DNA from: Pteria penguin
Taxonomy: Eukaryota; Mollusca; Bivalvia; Pterioida; Pteriidae
DNA length: 64,000 bases
Assembly (NCBI GenBank): GCA_035048485.1
Contig: CM068581.1
Coordinates: 58,820,393 to 58,884,392, forward strand
Direction: 5' to 3'
In this document: piece after piece, positions 1 to 15,400 of the stretch
How positions within the stretch are numbered: the first letter of the stretch is position 1
How the letters are laid out: every line of letters starts with the position of its first letter
Made by a program: the position numbers and the translations under genes
The notes under the pieces: model-generated
What the model was told of the DNA's origin: nothing
The model's input: only the letters and a program-made list of their open reading frames with translations
Database searches by the model: none

Positions 1-3000
1 ATCACTTGTAGAATTCTATCTTTCGATCCCACAGAGTTATAACCTTTTTTTATTTTTAAACAAAGGAGATTTTCCCCTTGAAACCCGTTTTTCTTTAATA
101 AAGACCCTTAAACCCTACCAAACCCTATCAAATTTGGTATCAGTGCAAAGGTCTTGACCTCACCTTTCATGTGATACCACTTGTAGAATTCTATCTTTCG
201 ATCCCACAGAGTTATAACCCTTTTTTATTTTTAAACAAAGGAGATTTTCCCCTTGAAACCCGTTTTTCTTTAATAAAGACCCTTAAAACCTACCAAACCC
301 TATCAAATTTGGTATCAGTGCAAAGGTCTTGATCTCACCTTTCATGTGATACCACTTGTAGAATTCTATCTTTCGATCCCACAGAGTTATAACCTTTTTT
401 TATTTTTAAACAAAGGAGATTTTCCCCTTGAAACCCGTTTTTCTTTAATAAAGACCCTTAAACCCTACCAAACCCTATCAAATTTGGTATCAGTGCAAAG
501 GTCTTGACCTCACCTTTCATGTGATACCACTTGTAGAATTCTATCTTTCGATCCCACAGAGTTATAACCCTTTTTTATTTTTAAACAAAGGAGATTTTCC
601 CCTTGAAACCCGTTTTTCTTTAATAAAGACCCTTAAACCCTACCAAACCCTATCAAATTTGGTATCAGTGCAAAGGTCTTGACCTCACCTTTCATGTGAT
701 ACCACTTGTAGAATTCTATCTTTCGATCCCACAGAGTTATAACCCTTTTTTATTTGTAAACAAAGGAGATTTTCCCCTTGAAACCCGTTTTTCTTTAATA
801 AAGACCCTTAAACCCTACCAAACCCTATCAAATTTGGTATCAGTGGAAAGGTCTTGACCTCACCTTTCATGTGATACCACTTGTAGAATTCTATCTTTCG
901 ATCCCACAGAGTTATAACCCTTTTTTATTTTTAAACAAAGGAGATTTTCCCCTTGAAACCCGTTTTTTTTTAATAAAGACCCTTAAACCCTACAAACCCT
1001 ATCAAATTTGGTATCAGTGGAAAGGTCTTGACCTCACCTTTCATGTGATACCACTTGTAGAATTCTATCTTTCGATCCCACAGAGTTATAACCCTTTTTT
1101 ATTTTTAAACAAAGGAGATTTTCCCCTTGAAACCCGTTTTTCTTTAATAAAGACCCTTAAACCCTACCAAACCCTATCAAATTTGGTATCAGTGCAAAGG
1201 TCTTGACCTCACCTTTCATGTGATACCACTTGTAGAATTCTATCTTTCGATCCCACAGAGTTATAACCCTTTTTTATTTTTAAACAAAGGAGATTTTCCC
1301 CTTGAAACCCGTTTTTCTTTAATAAAGACCCTTAAACCCTACCAAACCCTATCAAATTTGGTATCAGTGCAAAGGTCTTGACCTCACCTTTCATGTGATA
1401 CCACTTGTAGAATTCTATCTTTCGATCCCACAGAGTTATAACCCTTTTTTATTTTTAAACAAAGGAGATTTCCCCTTGAAACCCGTTTTTCTTTAATAAA
1501 GACCCTTAAACCCTACCAAACCCTATCAAATTTGGTATCAGTGCAAAGGTCTTGACCTCACCTTTCATGTGATACCACTTGTAGAATTCTATCTTTCGAT
1601 CCCACAGAGTTATAACCCTTTTTTATTTTTAAACAAAGGAGATTTTCCCCTTGAAACCCGTTTTTCTTTAATAAAGACCCTTAAACCCTACAAACCCTAT
1701 CAAATTTGGTATCAGTGCAAAGGTCTTGACCTCACCTTTCATGTGATACCACTTGTAGAATTCTATCTTTCGATCCCACAGAGTTATAACCCTTTTTTAT
1801 TTTTAAACAAAGGAGATTTTCCCCTTGAAACCCGTTTTTCTTTAATAAAGACCCTTAAACCCTACCAAACCCTATCAAATTTGGTATCAGTGGAAAGGTC
1901 TTGACCTCACCTTTCATGTGATACCACTTGTAGAATTCTATCTTTCGATCCCACAGAGTTATAACCCTTTTTTATTTTTAAACAAAGGAGATTTTCCCCT
2001 TGAAACCCGTTTTTCTTTAATAAAGACCCTTAAACCCTACCAAACCCTATCAAATTTGGTATCAGTGCAAAGGTCTTGACCTCACCTTTCATGTGATACC
2101 ACTTGTAGAATTCTATCTTTCGATCCCACAGAGTTATAACCCTTTTTTATTTGTAAACAAAGGAGATTTCCCCTTGAAACCCGTTTTTCTTTAATAAAGA
2201 CCCTAAAAACCGTACAAACCCTATCAAATTTGGTATCAGTGAAAAGGTCTTCACCTCACCTTTCATGTGATACCACTTTTAGAATTCTATCTGTCGATCC
2301 CACAGAGTTATAACCTTTTTTTTATTTTCAAAACAAAGGAGATTTTCCCCTTGAAACCCGTTTTTCTTGAATAAAGACCCTTAAACCCTACCAAACCCTA
2401 TCAAATTTGGTATCAGTGCAAAGGTCTTGACCTCACCTTTCATGTGATACCACTTGTAGAATTCTATCTTTCGATCCCACAGAGTTATAACCCTTTTTTA
2501 TTTTTAAACAAAGGAGATTTTCCCCTTGAAACCCGTTTTTCTTTAATAAAGACCCTTAAACCCTACCAAACCCTATCAAATTTGGTATCAGTGGAAAGGT
2601 CTTGACCTCACCTTTCATGTGATACCACTTGTAGAATTCTATCTTTCGATCCCACAGAGTTATAACCCTTTTTTATTTGTAAACAAAGGAGATTTTCCCC
2701 TTGAAACCCGTTTTTCTTTAATAAAGACCCTTAAACCCTACCAAACCCTATCAAATTTGGTATCAGTGCAAAGGTCTTGACCTCACCTTTCATGTGATAC
2801 CACTTGTAGAATTCTATCTTTCGATCCCACAGAGTTATAACCTTTTTTTATTTGTAAACAAAAGAGATTTCCCCTTGAAACCCGTTTTTCTTTAATAAAG
2901 ACCCTTAAACCCTACAAACCCTATCAAATTTGGTATCAGTGCAAAGGTCTTGACCTCACCTTTCATGTGATACCACTTGTAGAATTCTATCTTTCGATCC

Positions 3001-4948
3001 CACAGAGTTATAACCCTTTTTTATTTTTAAACAAAGGAGATTTTCCCCTTGAAACCCGTTTTTCTTTAATAAAGACCCTTAAACCCTACCAAACCCTATC
3101 AAATTTGGTATCAGTGGAAAGGTCTTGATCTCACCTTTCATGTGATACCACTTGTAGAATTCTATCTTTCGATCCCACAGAGTTATAACCTTTTTTTATT
3201 TTTAAACAAAGGAGATTTTCCCCTTGAAACCCGTTTTTCTTTAATAAAGACCCTTAAACCCTACCAAACCCTATCAAATTTGGTATCAGTGCAAAGGTCT
3301 TGACCTCACCTTTCATGTGATACCACTTGTAGAATTCTATCTTTCGATCCCACAGAGTTATAACCCTTTTTTATTTTTAAACAAAGGAGATTTTCCCCTT
3401 GAAACCCGTTTTTCTTTAATAAAGACCCTTAAACCCTACCAAACCCTATCAAATTTGGTATCAGTGCAAAGGTCTTGACCTCACCTTTCATGTGATACCA
3501 CTTGTAGAATTCTATCTTTCGATCCCACAGAGTTATAACCCTTTTTTATTTGTAAACAAAGGATATTTCCCCTTGAAACCCGTTTTTCTTTAATAAAGAC
3601 CCTTAAAACCTACCAAACCCTATCAAATTTGGTATCAGTGGAAAGGTCTTGACCTCACCTTTCATGTGATACCACTTGTAGAATTCTATCTTTCGATCCC
3701 ACAGAGTTATAACCTTTTTTTATTTTTAAACAAAGGAGATTTTCCCCTTGAAACCCGTTTTTCTTTAATAAAGACCCTTAAACCCTACCAAACCCTATCA
3801 AATTTGGTATCAGTGCAAAGGTCTTGACCTCACCTTTCATGTGATACCACTTGTAGAATTCTATCTTTCGATCCCACAGAGTTATAACCCTTTTTTATTT
3901 GTAAACAAAGGAGATTTTCCCCTTGAAACCCGTTTTTCTTTAATAAAGACCCTTAAACCCTACCAAACCCTATCAAATTTGGTATCAGTGCAAAGGTCTT
4001 GACCTCACCTTTCATGTGATACCACTTGTAGAATTCTATCTTTCGATCCCACAGAGTTATAACCCTTTTTTATTTGTAAACAAAGGAGATTTTCCCCTTG
4101 AAACCCGTTTTTTTTAATAAAGACCCTTAAACCCTACAAACCCTATCAAATTTGGTATCAGTGGAAAGGTCTTGACCTCACCTTTCATGTGATACCACTT
4201 GTAGAATTCTATCTTTCGATCCCACAGAGTTATAACCCTTTTTATTTTGTAAACAAAGGAGATTTTCCCCTTGAAACCCGTTTTTCTTTAATAAAGACCC
4301 TTAAACCCTACCAAACCCTATCAAATTTGGTATCAGTGGAAAGGTCTTGACCTCACCTTTCATGTGATACCACTTGTAGAATTCTATCTTTCGATCCCAC
4401 AGAGTTATAACCCTTTTTTATTTTTAAACAAAGGAGATTTTCCCCTTGAAACCCGTTTTTCTTTAATAAAGACCCTTAAACCCTACCAAACCCTATCAAA
4501 TTTGGTATCAGTGGAAAGGGGTTGATCTCACCTTTCATGTGATACCACTTGTAGAATTCTATCTTTCGATCCCACAGAGTTATAACCTTTTTTTATTTTT
4601 AAACAAAGGAGATTTTCCCCTTGAAACCCGTTTTTCTTTAATAAAGACCCTTAAACCCTACCAAACCCTATCAAATTTGGTATCAGTGCAAAGGTCTTGA
4701 CCTCACCTTTCATGTGATACCACTTGTAGAATTCTATCTTTCGATCCCACAGAGTTATAACCCTTTTTTATTTTTAAACAAAGGAGATTTTCCCCTTGAA
4801 ACCCGTTTTTCTTTAATAAAGACCCTTAAACCCTACCAAACCCTATCAAATTTGGTATCAGTGCAAAGGTCTTGACCTCACCTTTCATGTGATACCACTT
4901 GTAGAATTCTATCTTTCGATCCCACAGAGTTATAACCCTTTTTTATTT

Positions 4949-7900
4949 GTAAAGAAAAGATATTTCCCCTTGAAACCCGTTTTTCTTTAATAAAGACCCT
5001 TAAAACCGTACAAACCCTATCAAATTTGGTATCAGTGGAAAGGACTTGACCTCACCTTTCATGTGATACCACTTGTAGAATTCTATCTTTCGATCCCACA
5101 GAGTTATAACCTTTTTTTATTTTTAAACAAAGGAGATTTTCCCCTTGAAACCCGTTTTTCTTTAATAAAGACCCTTAAACCCTACCAAACCCTATCAAAT
5201 TTGGTATCAGTGCAAAGGTCTTGACCTCACCTTTCATGTGATACCACTTGTAGAATTCTATCTTTCGATCCCACAGAGTTATAACCCTTTTTTATTTGTA
5301 AACAAAGGAGATTTTCCCCTTGAAACCCGTTTTTCTTTAATAAAGACCCTTAAACCCTACCAAACCCTATCAAATTTGGTATCAGTGCAAAGGTCTTGAC
5401 CTCACCTTTCATGTGATACCACTTGTAGAATTCTATCTTTCGATCCCACAGAGTTATAACCCTTTTTTATTTTTAAACAAAGGAGATTTTCCCCTTGAAA
5501 CCCGTTTTTCTTTAATAAAGACCCTTAAACCCTACAAACCCTATCAAATTTGGTATCAGTGGAAAGGTCTTGACCTCACCTTTCATGTGATACCACTTGT
5601 AGAATTCTATCTTTCGATCCCACAGAGTTATAACCCTTTTTATTTTGTAAACAAAGGAGATTTTCCCCTTGAAACCCGTTTTTCTTTAATAAAGACCCTT
5701 AAACCCTACCAAACCCTATCAAATTTGGTATCAGTGGAAAGGTCTTGATCTCACCTTTCATGTGATACCACTTGTAGAATTCTATCTTTCGATCCCACAG
5801 AGTTATAACCCTTTTTTATTTTTAAACAAAGGAGATTTTCCCCTTGAAACCCGTTTTTCTTTAATAAAGACCCTTAAACCCTACCAAACCCTATCAAATT
5901 TGGTATCAGTGGAAAGGTCTTGACCTCACCTTTCATGTGATACCACTTGTAGAATTCTATCTTTCGATCCCACAGAGTTATAACCTTTTTTTATTTTTAA
6001 ACAAAGGAGATTTTCCCCTTGAAACCCGTTTTTCTTTAATAAAGACCCTTAAACCCTACCAAACCCTATCAAATTTGGTATCAGTGCAAAGGTCTTGACC
6101 TCACCTTTCATGTGATACCACTTGTAGAATTCTATCTTTCGATCCCACAGAGTTATAACCCTTTTTTATTTTTAAACAAAGGAGATTTTCCCCTTGAAAC
6201 CCGTTTTTCTTTAATAAAGACCCTTAAACCCTACCAAACCCTATCAAATTTGGTATCAGTGCAAAGGTCTTGACCTCACCTTTCATGTGATACCACTTGT
6301 AGAATTCTATCTTTCGATCCCACAGAGTTATAACCCTTTTTTATTTGTAAAGAAAAGATATTTCCCCTTGAAACCCGTTTTTCTTTAATAAAGACCCTTA
6401 AAACCGTACAAACCCTATCAAATTTGGTATCAGTGGAAAGGGGTTGATCTCACCTTTCATGTGATATCACTTGTAGAATTCTATCTTTCGATCCCACAGA
6501 GTTATAACCTTTTTTTATTTTTAAACAAAGGAGATTTTCCCCTTGAAACCCGTTTTTCTTTAATAAAGACCCTTAAACCCTACCAAACCCTATCAAATTT
6601 GGTATCAGTGCAAAGGTCTTGACCTCACCTTTCATGTGATACCACTTGTAGAATTCTATCTTTCGATCCCACAGAGTTATAACCCTTTTTTATTTTTAAA
6701 CAAAGGAGATTTTCCCCTTGAAACCCGTTTTTCTTTAATAAAGACCCTTAAACCCTACCAAACCCTATCAAATTTGGTATCAGTGCAAAGGTCTTGATCT
6801 CACCTTTCATGTGATACCACTTGTAGAATTCTATCTTTCAATCCCACAGAGTTATAACCCTTTTTTATTTTTAAACAAAGGAGATTTTCCCCTTGAAATC
6901 CGTTTTTTTTTATAAAGACCCTTAAACCGTACAAACCCTCTTAATTTTGGTATCAGTGGAAAGGTCTTGACCTCACCTTTCATGTGATACCACTTGTAGA
7001 ATTCTATCTTTCGATCCCACAGAGTTATAATTTTTTTTTATTTTTAAACAAAGGAGATTTTCTCCTTGAAACCCGTTTTTCTTTAATAAAGACCCTTAAA
7101 CCCTACCAAACCCTATCAAATTTGGTATCAGTGGAAAGGGGTTAATCTCACCTTTTATGTGATAACACTTGTAGAATTCTATCTTTCGATCCCACAGAGT
7201 TATAACCCTTTTTTATTTTTAAACAAAGGAGATTTTCCCCTTGAAACCCGTTTTTCTTTAATAAAGACCCTTAAACCCTACCAAACCCTATCAAATTTGG
7301 TATCAGTGGAAAGGTCTTGATCTCACCTTTCATGTGATACCACTTGTAGAATTCTATCTTTCGATCCCACAGAGTTATAACCTTTTTTTATTTTTAAACA
7401 AAGGAGATTTTCCCCTTGAAACCCGTTTTTCTTTAATAAAGACCCTTAAACCCTACCAAACCCTATCAAATTTGGTATCAGTGCAAAGGTCTTGACCTCA
7501 CCTTTCATGTGATACCACTTGTAGAATTCTATCTTTCGATCCCACAGAGTTATAACCTTTTTTATTTTTAAACAAAGGAGATTTTCCCCTTGAAACCCGT
7601 TTTTCTTTAATAAAGACCCTTAAACCCTACCAAACCCTATCAAATTTGGTATCAGTGCAAAGGTCTTGACCTCACCTTTCATGTGATACCACTTGTAGAA
7701 TTCTATCTTTCGATCCCACAGAGTTATAACCCTTTTTTATTTTTAAACAAAGGAGATTTTCCCCTTGAAACCCGTTTTTCTTTAATAAAGACCCTTAAAC
7801 CCTACCAAACCCTATCAAATTTGGTATCAGTGCAAAGGTCTTGACCTCACCTTTCATGTGATACCACTTGTAGAATTCTATCTTTCGATCCCACAGAGTT

Positions 7901-9490
7901 ATAACCCTTTTTTATTTGTAAAGAAAAGATATTTCCCCTTGAAACCCGTTTTTCTTTAATAAAGACCCTTAAAACCGTACAAACCCTATCAAATTTGGTA
8001 TCAGTGGAAAGGGGTTGATCTCACCTTTCATGTGATATCACTTGTAGAATTCTATCTTTCGATCCCACAGAGTTATAACCCTTTTTTATTTTTAAACAAA
8101 GGAGATTTTCCCCTTGAAACCCGTTTTTCTTTAATAAAGACCCTTAAACCCTACCAAACCCTATCAAATTTGGTATCAGTGGAAAGGTCTTGACCTCACC
8201 TTTCATGTGATACCACTTGTAGAATTCTATCTTTCGATCCCACAGAGTTATAACCTTTTTTTATTTTTAAACAAAGGAGATTTTCCCCTTGAAACCCGTT
8301 TTTCTTTAATAAAGACCCTTAAACCCTACCAAACCCTATCAAATTTGGTATCAGTGCAAAGGTCTTGATCTCACCTTTCATTTGATACCACTTGTAGAAT
8401 TCTATCTTTCAATCTCACAGAGTTATAGCCCTTTTTTATTTTTAAACAAAGGAGATTTTCCCCTTGAAATCCGTTTTTTTTTATAAAGACCCTTAAACCG
8501 TACAAACCCTCTTCAATTTGGTGTCAGTGGAAAGGTCTTGACCTCACCTTTTATGTGATACCACTTGTAGAATTCTATCTTTCGATCCCACAGAGTTATA
8601 TTCCTTTTTTTATTTTTAAACAAAGGAGATTTTCCCCTTGAAACCCGTTTTTCTTTAATAAAGACCCTTAAACCCTACCAAACCCTATCAAATTTGGTAT
8701 CAGTGGAAAGGTCTTGACCTCACCTTTCATGTGATACCACTTGTAGAATTCTATCTTTCGATCCCACAGAGTTATAACCCTTTTTTATTTTTAAACAAAG
8801 GAGATTTTCCCCTTGAAACCCGTTTTTCTTTAATAAAGACCCTTAAACCCTACCAAACCCTATCAAATTTGGTATCAGTGGAAAGGTCTTGACCTCACCT
8901 TTCATGTGATACCACTTGTAGAATTCTATCTTTCGATCCCACAGAGTTATAACCTTTTTTTATTTTTAAACAAAGGAGATTTTCCCCTTGAAACCCGTTT
9001 TTCTTTAATAAAGACCCTTAAACCCTACCAAACCCTATCAAATTTGGTATCAGTGCAAAGGTCTTGACCTCACCTTTCATGTGATACCACTTGTAGAATT
9101 CTATCTTTCGATCCCACAGAGTTATAACCTTTTTTATTTTTAAACAAAGGAGATTTTCCCCTTGAAACCCGTTTTTCTTTAATAAAGACCCTTAAACCCT
9201 ACCAAACCCTATCAAATTTGGTATCAGTGCAAAGGTCTTGACCTCACCTTTCATGTGATACCACTTGTAGAATTCTATCTTTCGATCCCACAGAGTTATA
9301 ACCCTTTTTTATTTTTAAACAAAGGAGATTTTCCCCTTGAAACCCGTTTTTCTTTAATAAAGACCCTTAAACCCTACCAAACCCTATCAAATTTGGTATC
9401 AGTGCAAAGGTCTTGACCTCACCTTTCATGTGATACCACTTGTAGAATTCTATCTTTCGATCCCACAGAGTTATAACCCTTTTTTATTTG
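4949..9490. repeat. Higher-order repeat block in the satellite (8-mer followed by 9-mers)
   Basis: A marked monomer variant, reading GTAAAGAAAAGATATTT where others read GTAAACAAAGGAGATTTT, starts at 4949, 6347 and 7918. A related form (GTAAACAAAAGATATTT) starts at 9490. The spacings are 1398, 1571 and 1572 bp, about 8, 9 and 9 monomers. Between 6347-7918 and 7918-9490 the order of other variants also matches: a short AAATCCG/CCGTACAAACCCTCTT monomer sits third in each (AAATCC at 6896 and 8466), followed by a unit with an altered T-run. The block is therefore duplicated as a multi-monomer unit and not as single units. Confidence 0.8.
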
Positions 9491-12400
9491 TAAACAAAAG
9501 ATATTTCCCCTTGAAACCCGTTTTTCTTTAATAAAGACCCTTAAACCCTACAAACCCTATCAAATTTGGTATCAGTGGAAAGGTCTTGACCTCACCTTTC
9601 ATGTGATACCACTTGTAGAATTCTATCTTTCGATCCCACAGAGTTATAACCTTTTTTTATTTTTAAACAAAGGAGATTTTCCCCTTGAAACCCGTTTTTC
9701 TTTAATAAAGACCCTTAAACCCTACCTAACCCTATCAAATTTGGTATCAGTGCAAAGGTCTTGACCTCACCTTTCATGTGATACCACTTGTAGAATTCTA
9801 TCTTTCGATCCCACAGAGTTATAAACCTTTTTTATTTTTAAACAAAGGAGATTTTCCCCTTGAAACCCGTTTTTCTTTAATAAAGACCCTTAAACCCTAC
9901 AAACCCTATCAAATTTGGTATCAGTGCAAAGGTCTTGACCTCACCTTTCATGTGATACCACTTGTAGAATTCTATCTTTCGATCCCACAGAGTTATAACC
10001 CTTTTTTATTTGTAAACAAAGGAGATTTTCCCCTTGAAACCCGTTTTTCTTTAATAAAGACCCTTAAACCCTACCAAACCCTATCAAATTTGGTATCAGT
10101 GCAAAGGTCTTGACCTCACCTTTCATGTGATACCACTTGTAGAATTCTATCTTTCGATCCCACAGAGTTATAACCTTTTTTATTTTTAAACAAAGGAGAT
10201 TTTCCCCTTGAAACCCGTTTTTCTTTAATAAAGACCCTTAAACCCTACCAAACCCTATCAAATTTGGTATCAGTGGAAAGGTCTTGACCTCACCTTTCAT
10301 GTGATACCACTTGTAGAATTCTATCTTTCGATCCCACAGAGTTATAACCCTTTTTTATTTTTAAACAAAGGAGATTTTCCCCTTGAAACCCGTTTTTCTT
10401 TAATAAAGACCCTTAAACCCTACCAAACCCTATCAAATTTGGTATCAGTGCAAAGGTCTTGACCTCACCTTTCATGTGATACCACTTGTAGAATTCTATC
10501 TTTCGATCCCACAGAGTTATAACCCTTTTTTATTTGTAAACAAAGGAAATTTCCCCTTGAAACCCGTTTTTCTTTAATAAAGACCCTTAAACCCTACAAA
10601 CCCTATCAAATTTGGTATCAGTGGAAAGGTCTTGACCTCACCTTTCATGTGATACCACTTGTAGAATTCTATCTTTCGATCCCACAGAGTTATAACCCTT
10701 TTTTATTTTTAAACAAAGGAGATTTTCCCCTTGAAACCCGTTTTTCTTTAATAAAGACCCTTAAACCCTACCAAACCCTATCAAATTTGGTATCAGTGCA
10801 AAGGTCTTGACCTCACCTTTCATGTGATACCACTTGTAGAATTCTATCTTTCGATCCCACAGAGTTATAACCCTTTTTTATTTGTAAACAAAAGATATTT
10901 TCTCCTTGAAACCCGTTTTTCTTTAATTAAGGACCCTTAAACCCTACAAACCCTATCAAATTTGGTATCAGTGGAAAGGTCTTGACCTCACCTTTCATGT
11001 GATACCACTTGTAGAATTCTATCTTTCGATCCCACAGAGTTATAACCTTTTTTTATTTTTAAACAAAGGAGATTTTCTCCTTGAAACCCGTTTTTCTTTA
11101 ATAAAGACCCTTAAACCCTACCAAACCCTATCAAATTTGGTATCAGTGGAAAGGGGTTGATCTCACCTTTCATGTGATACCACTTGTAGAATTCTATCTT
11201 TCGATCCCACAGAGTTATAACCTTTTTTTATTTTTAAACAAAGGAGATTTTCCCCTTGAAACCCGTTTTTCTTTAATAAAGACCCTTAAACCCTACCAAA
11301 CCCTATCAAATTTGGTATCAGTGCAAAGGTCTTGACCTCACCTTTTATGTGATACCACTTGTAGAATTCTATCTTTCGATCCCACAGAGTTATAACCCTT
11401 TTTTATTTTTAAACAAAGGAGATTTTCCCCTTGAAACCCGTTTTTCTTTAATAAAGACCCTTAAACCCTACCAAACCCTATCAAATTTGGTATCAGTGCA
11501 AAGGTCTTGACCTCACCTTTCATGTGATACCACTTGTAGAATTCTATCTTTCGATCCCACAGAGTTATAACCCTTTTTTTTTAAACAAAGGAGATTTTCC
11601 CCTTGAAACCCGTTTTTCTTTAATAAAGACCCTTAAACCCTACCAAACCCTATCAAATTTGGTATCAGTGGAAAGGTCTTGACCTCACCTTTCATGTGAT
11701 ACCACTTGTAGAATTCTATCTTTCGATCCCACAGAGTTATAACCCTTTTTTATTTTTAAACAAAGGAGATTTTCCCCTTGAAACCCGTTTTTCTTTAATA
11801 AAGACCCTTAAACCCTAACAAACCCTATCAAATTTGGTATCAGTGCAAAGGTCTTGACCTCACCTTTCATGTGATACCACTTGTAGAATTCTATCTTTCG
11901 ATCCCACAGAGTTATAACCCTTTTTTATTTTTAAACAAAGGAGATTTTCCCCTTGAAACCCGTTTTTCTTTAATAAAGACCCTTAAACCCTTACAAACCC
12001 TATCAAATTTGGTATCAGTGCAAAGGTCTTGACCTCACCTTTCATGTGATACCACTTGTAGAATTCTATCTTTCGATCCCACAGAGTTATAACCCTTTTT
12101 TATTTGTAAACAAAGGAGATTTTCCCCTTGAAACCCGTTTTTCTTTGATAAAGACCCTTAAACCCTACCAAACCCCTCAAATTTGGTATCAGTGCAAAGG
12201 TCTTGACCTCACTTTTCATGTGATACCACTTGTAGAATTCTATCTTTCAATCCCACAGAGTTATAACCCTTTTTTATTTTTAAACAAAGGAGATTTTCCC
12301 CTTGAAACCCGTTTTTCTTTAATAAAGACCCTTAAACCCTACCAAACCCTATCAAATTTGGTATCAGTGGAAAGGTCTTGACCTCACCTTTCATGTGATA

Positions 12401-15400
12401 CCACTTGTAGAATTCTATCTTTCAATCCCACAGAGTTATAACCCTTTTTTATTTTTAAACAAAGGAGATTTTCCCCTTGAAATCCGTTTTTGTTTTTATA
12501 AAGACCCTTAAACCGTACAAACCCTCTTAATTTTGGTATCAGTGGAAAGGTCTTGACCTCACCTTTCATGTGATACCACTTGTAGAATTCTATCTTTCGA
12601 TCCCACAGAGTTATAATTTTTTTTTTTTTTTATTTTTAAACAAAGGAGATTTTCCCCTTGAAACCCGTTTTTCTTTAATAAAGACCCTTAAACCCTACCA
12701 AACCCTATCAAATTTGGTATCAGTGGAAAGGGGTTGATCTCACCTTTTATATGATACCACTTGTAGAATTCTATCTTTCGATCCCACAGAGTTATAACCC
12801 TTTTTTATTTTTAAACAAAGGAGATTTTCCCCTTGAAACCCGTTTTTCTTTAATAAAGACCCTTAAACCCTACCAAACCCTATCAAATTTGGTATCAGTG
12901 CAAAGGTCTTGACCTCACCTTTCATGTGATACCACTTGTAGAATTCTATCTTTCGATCCCACAGAGTTATAACCCTTTTTTATTTGTAAAGAAAAGATAT
13001 TTCCCTTTGAAACCCGTTTTTCTTTAATAAAGACCCTTAAACCCTACCAAACCCTATCAAATTTGGTATCAGTGGAAAGGGGTTGATCTCACCTTTCATG
13101 TGATACCACTTGTAGAATTCTATCTTTCGATCCCACAGAGTTATAACCCTTTTTTTATTTTTAAACAAAGGAGATTTTCCCCTTGAAACCCGTTTTTCTT
13201 TAATAAAGACCCTTAAACCCTACCAAACCCTATCAAATTTGGTATCAGTGCAAAGGTCTTGACCTCACCTTTCATGTGATACCACTTGTAGAATTCTATC
13301 TTTCGATCCCACAGAGTTATAAACCTTTTTTATTTTTAAACAAAGGAGATTTTCCCCTTGAAACCCGTTTTTCTTTAATAAAGACCCTTAAACCCTACCA
13401 AACCCTATCAAATTTGGTATCAGTGCAAAGGTCTTGACCTCACCTTTCATGTGATACCACTTGTAGAATTCTATCTTTCGATCCCACAGAGTTATAACCC
13501 TTTTTTATTTGTAAACAAAGGAGATTTTCCCCTTGAAACCCGTTTTTCTTTAATAAAGACCCTTAAACCCTTACAAACCCTATCAAATTTGGTATCAGTG
13601 CAAAGGTCTTGACCTCACCTTTCATGTGATACCACTTGTAGAATTCTATCTTTCGATCCCACAGAGTTATAACCCTTTTTTATTTGTAAACAAAGGAGAT
13701 TTTCCCCTTGAAACCCGTTTTTCTTTAATAAAGACCCTTAAACCCTACCAAACCCTATCAAATTTGGTATCAGTGCAAAGGTCTTGACCTCACCTTTCAT
13801 GTGATACCACTTGTAGAATTCTATCTTTCGATCCCACAGAGTTATAACCCTTTTTTATTTTTAAACAAAGGAGATTTTCCCCTTGAAACCCGTTTTTCTT
13901 TAATAAAGACCCTTAAACCCTACCAAACCCTATCAAATTTGGTATCAGTGCAAAGGTCTTGACCTCACCTTTCATGTGATACCACTTGTAGAATTCTATC
14001 TTTCGATCCCACAGAGTTATAACCCTTTTTTATTTGTAAACAAAGGAGATTTTCCCCTTGAAACCCGTTTTTCTTTAATAAAGACCGTTAAAACCTACCA
14101 AACCCTCTTAAATTTGGTATCAGTGGAAAGGTCTTGACCTCACCTTTCATGTGATACCACTTGTAGAATTCTATCTTTCGATCCCACATAGTTATAACCT
14201 TTTTTTATTTTTAAACAAAGGAGATTTTCCCCTTGAAACCCGTTTTTCTTTAATAAAGACCCTTAAACCCTACCAAACCCTATCAAATTTGGTATCAGTG
14301 GAAAGGTGTTGACCTCACCTTTCATGTGATACCACTTGTAGAATTCTATCTTTCGATCCCACAGAGTTATAACCTTTTTTTATTTTTAAACAAAGGAGAT
14401 TTTCCCCTTGAAACCCGTTTTTCTTTAATAAAGACCCTTAAACCCTACCAAACCCTATCAAATTTGGTATCAGTGCAAAGGTCTTGACCTCACCTTTCAT
14501 GTGATACCACTTGTAGAATTCTATCTTTCGATCCCACAGAGTTATAACCCTTTTTTATTTTTAAACAAAGGAGATTTTCCCCTTGAAACCCGTTTTTCTT
14601 TAATAAAGACCCTTAAACCCTACCAAACCCTATCAAATTTGGTATCAGTGCAAAGGTCTTGACCTCACCTTTCATGTGATACCACTTGTAGAATTCTATC
14701 TTTCGATCCCACAGAGTTATAACCCTTTTTTATTTGTAAACAAAAGATATTTCCCCTTGAAACCCGTTTTTCTTTAATAAAGACCCTTAAACCCTACTAA
14801 ACCCTCTAAATTTTGGTATCAGTGGAAATGAATTCACCTCACCTTTTATATGATACTACTTGTAGAATTCTATCTTTCGATCCCACAGAGTTATAACCCT
14901 TTTTTTTAAACAAAGGAGATTTTCCCCTTGAAACCCGTTTTTCTTTAATAAAGACCCTTAAACCCTACCAAACCCTATCAAATTTGGTATCAGTGGAAAG
15001 GTCTTGACCTCACCTTTCATGTGATACCACTTGTAGAATTCTATCTTTCGATCCCAAAGAGATATAACCCTTTTTTATTTTTAAACAAAGGAGATTTTCC
15101 CCTTGAAACCCGTTTTTCTTTAATAAAGACCCTTAAACCCTACCAAACCCTATCAAATTTGGTATCAGTGCAAAGGTCTTGATCTCACCTTTCATTTGAT
15201 ACCACTTGTAGAATTCTATCTTTCGATCCCACAGAGTTATAACCCTTTTTTATTTGTAAACAAAGGAGATTTTCCCCTTGAAACCCGTTTTTCTTTAATA
15301 AAGACCCTTAAACCCTACCAAACCCTATCAAATTTGGTATCAGTGCAAAGGTCTTGACCTCACCTTTCATGTGATACCACTTGTAGAATTCTATCTTTCG

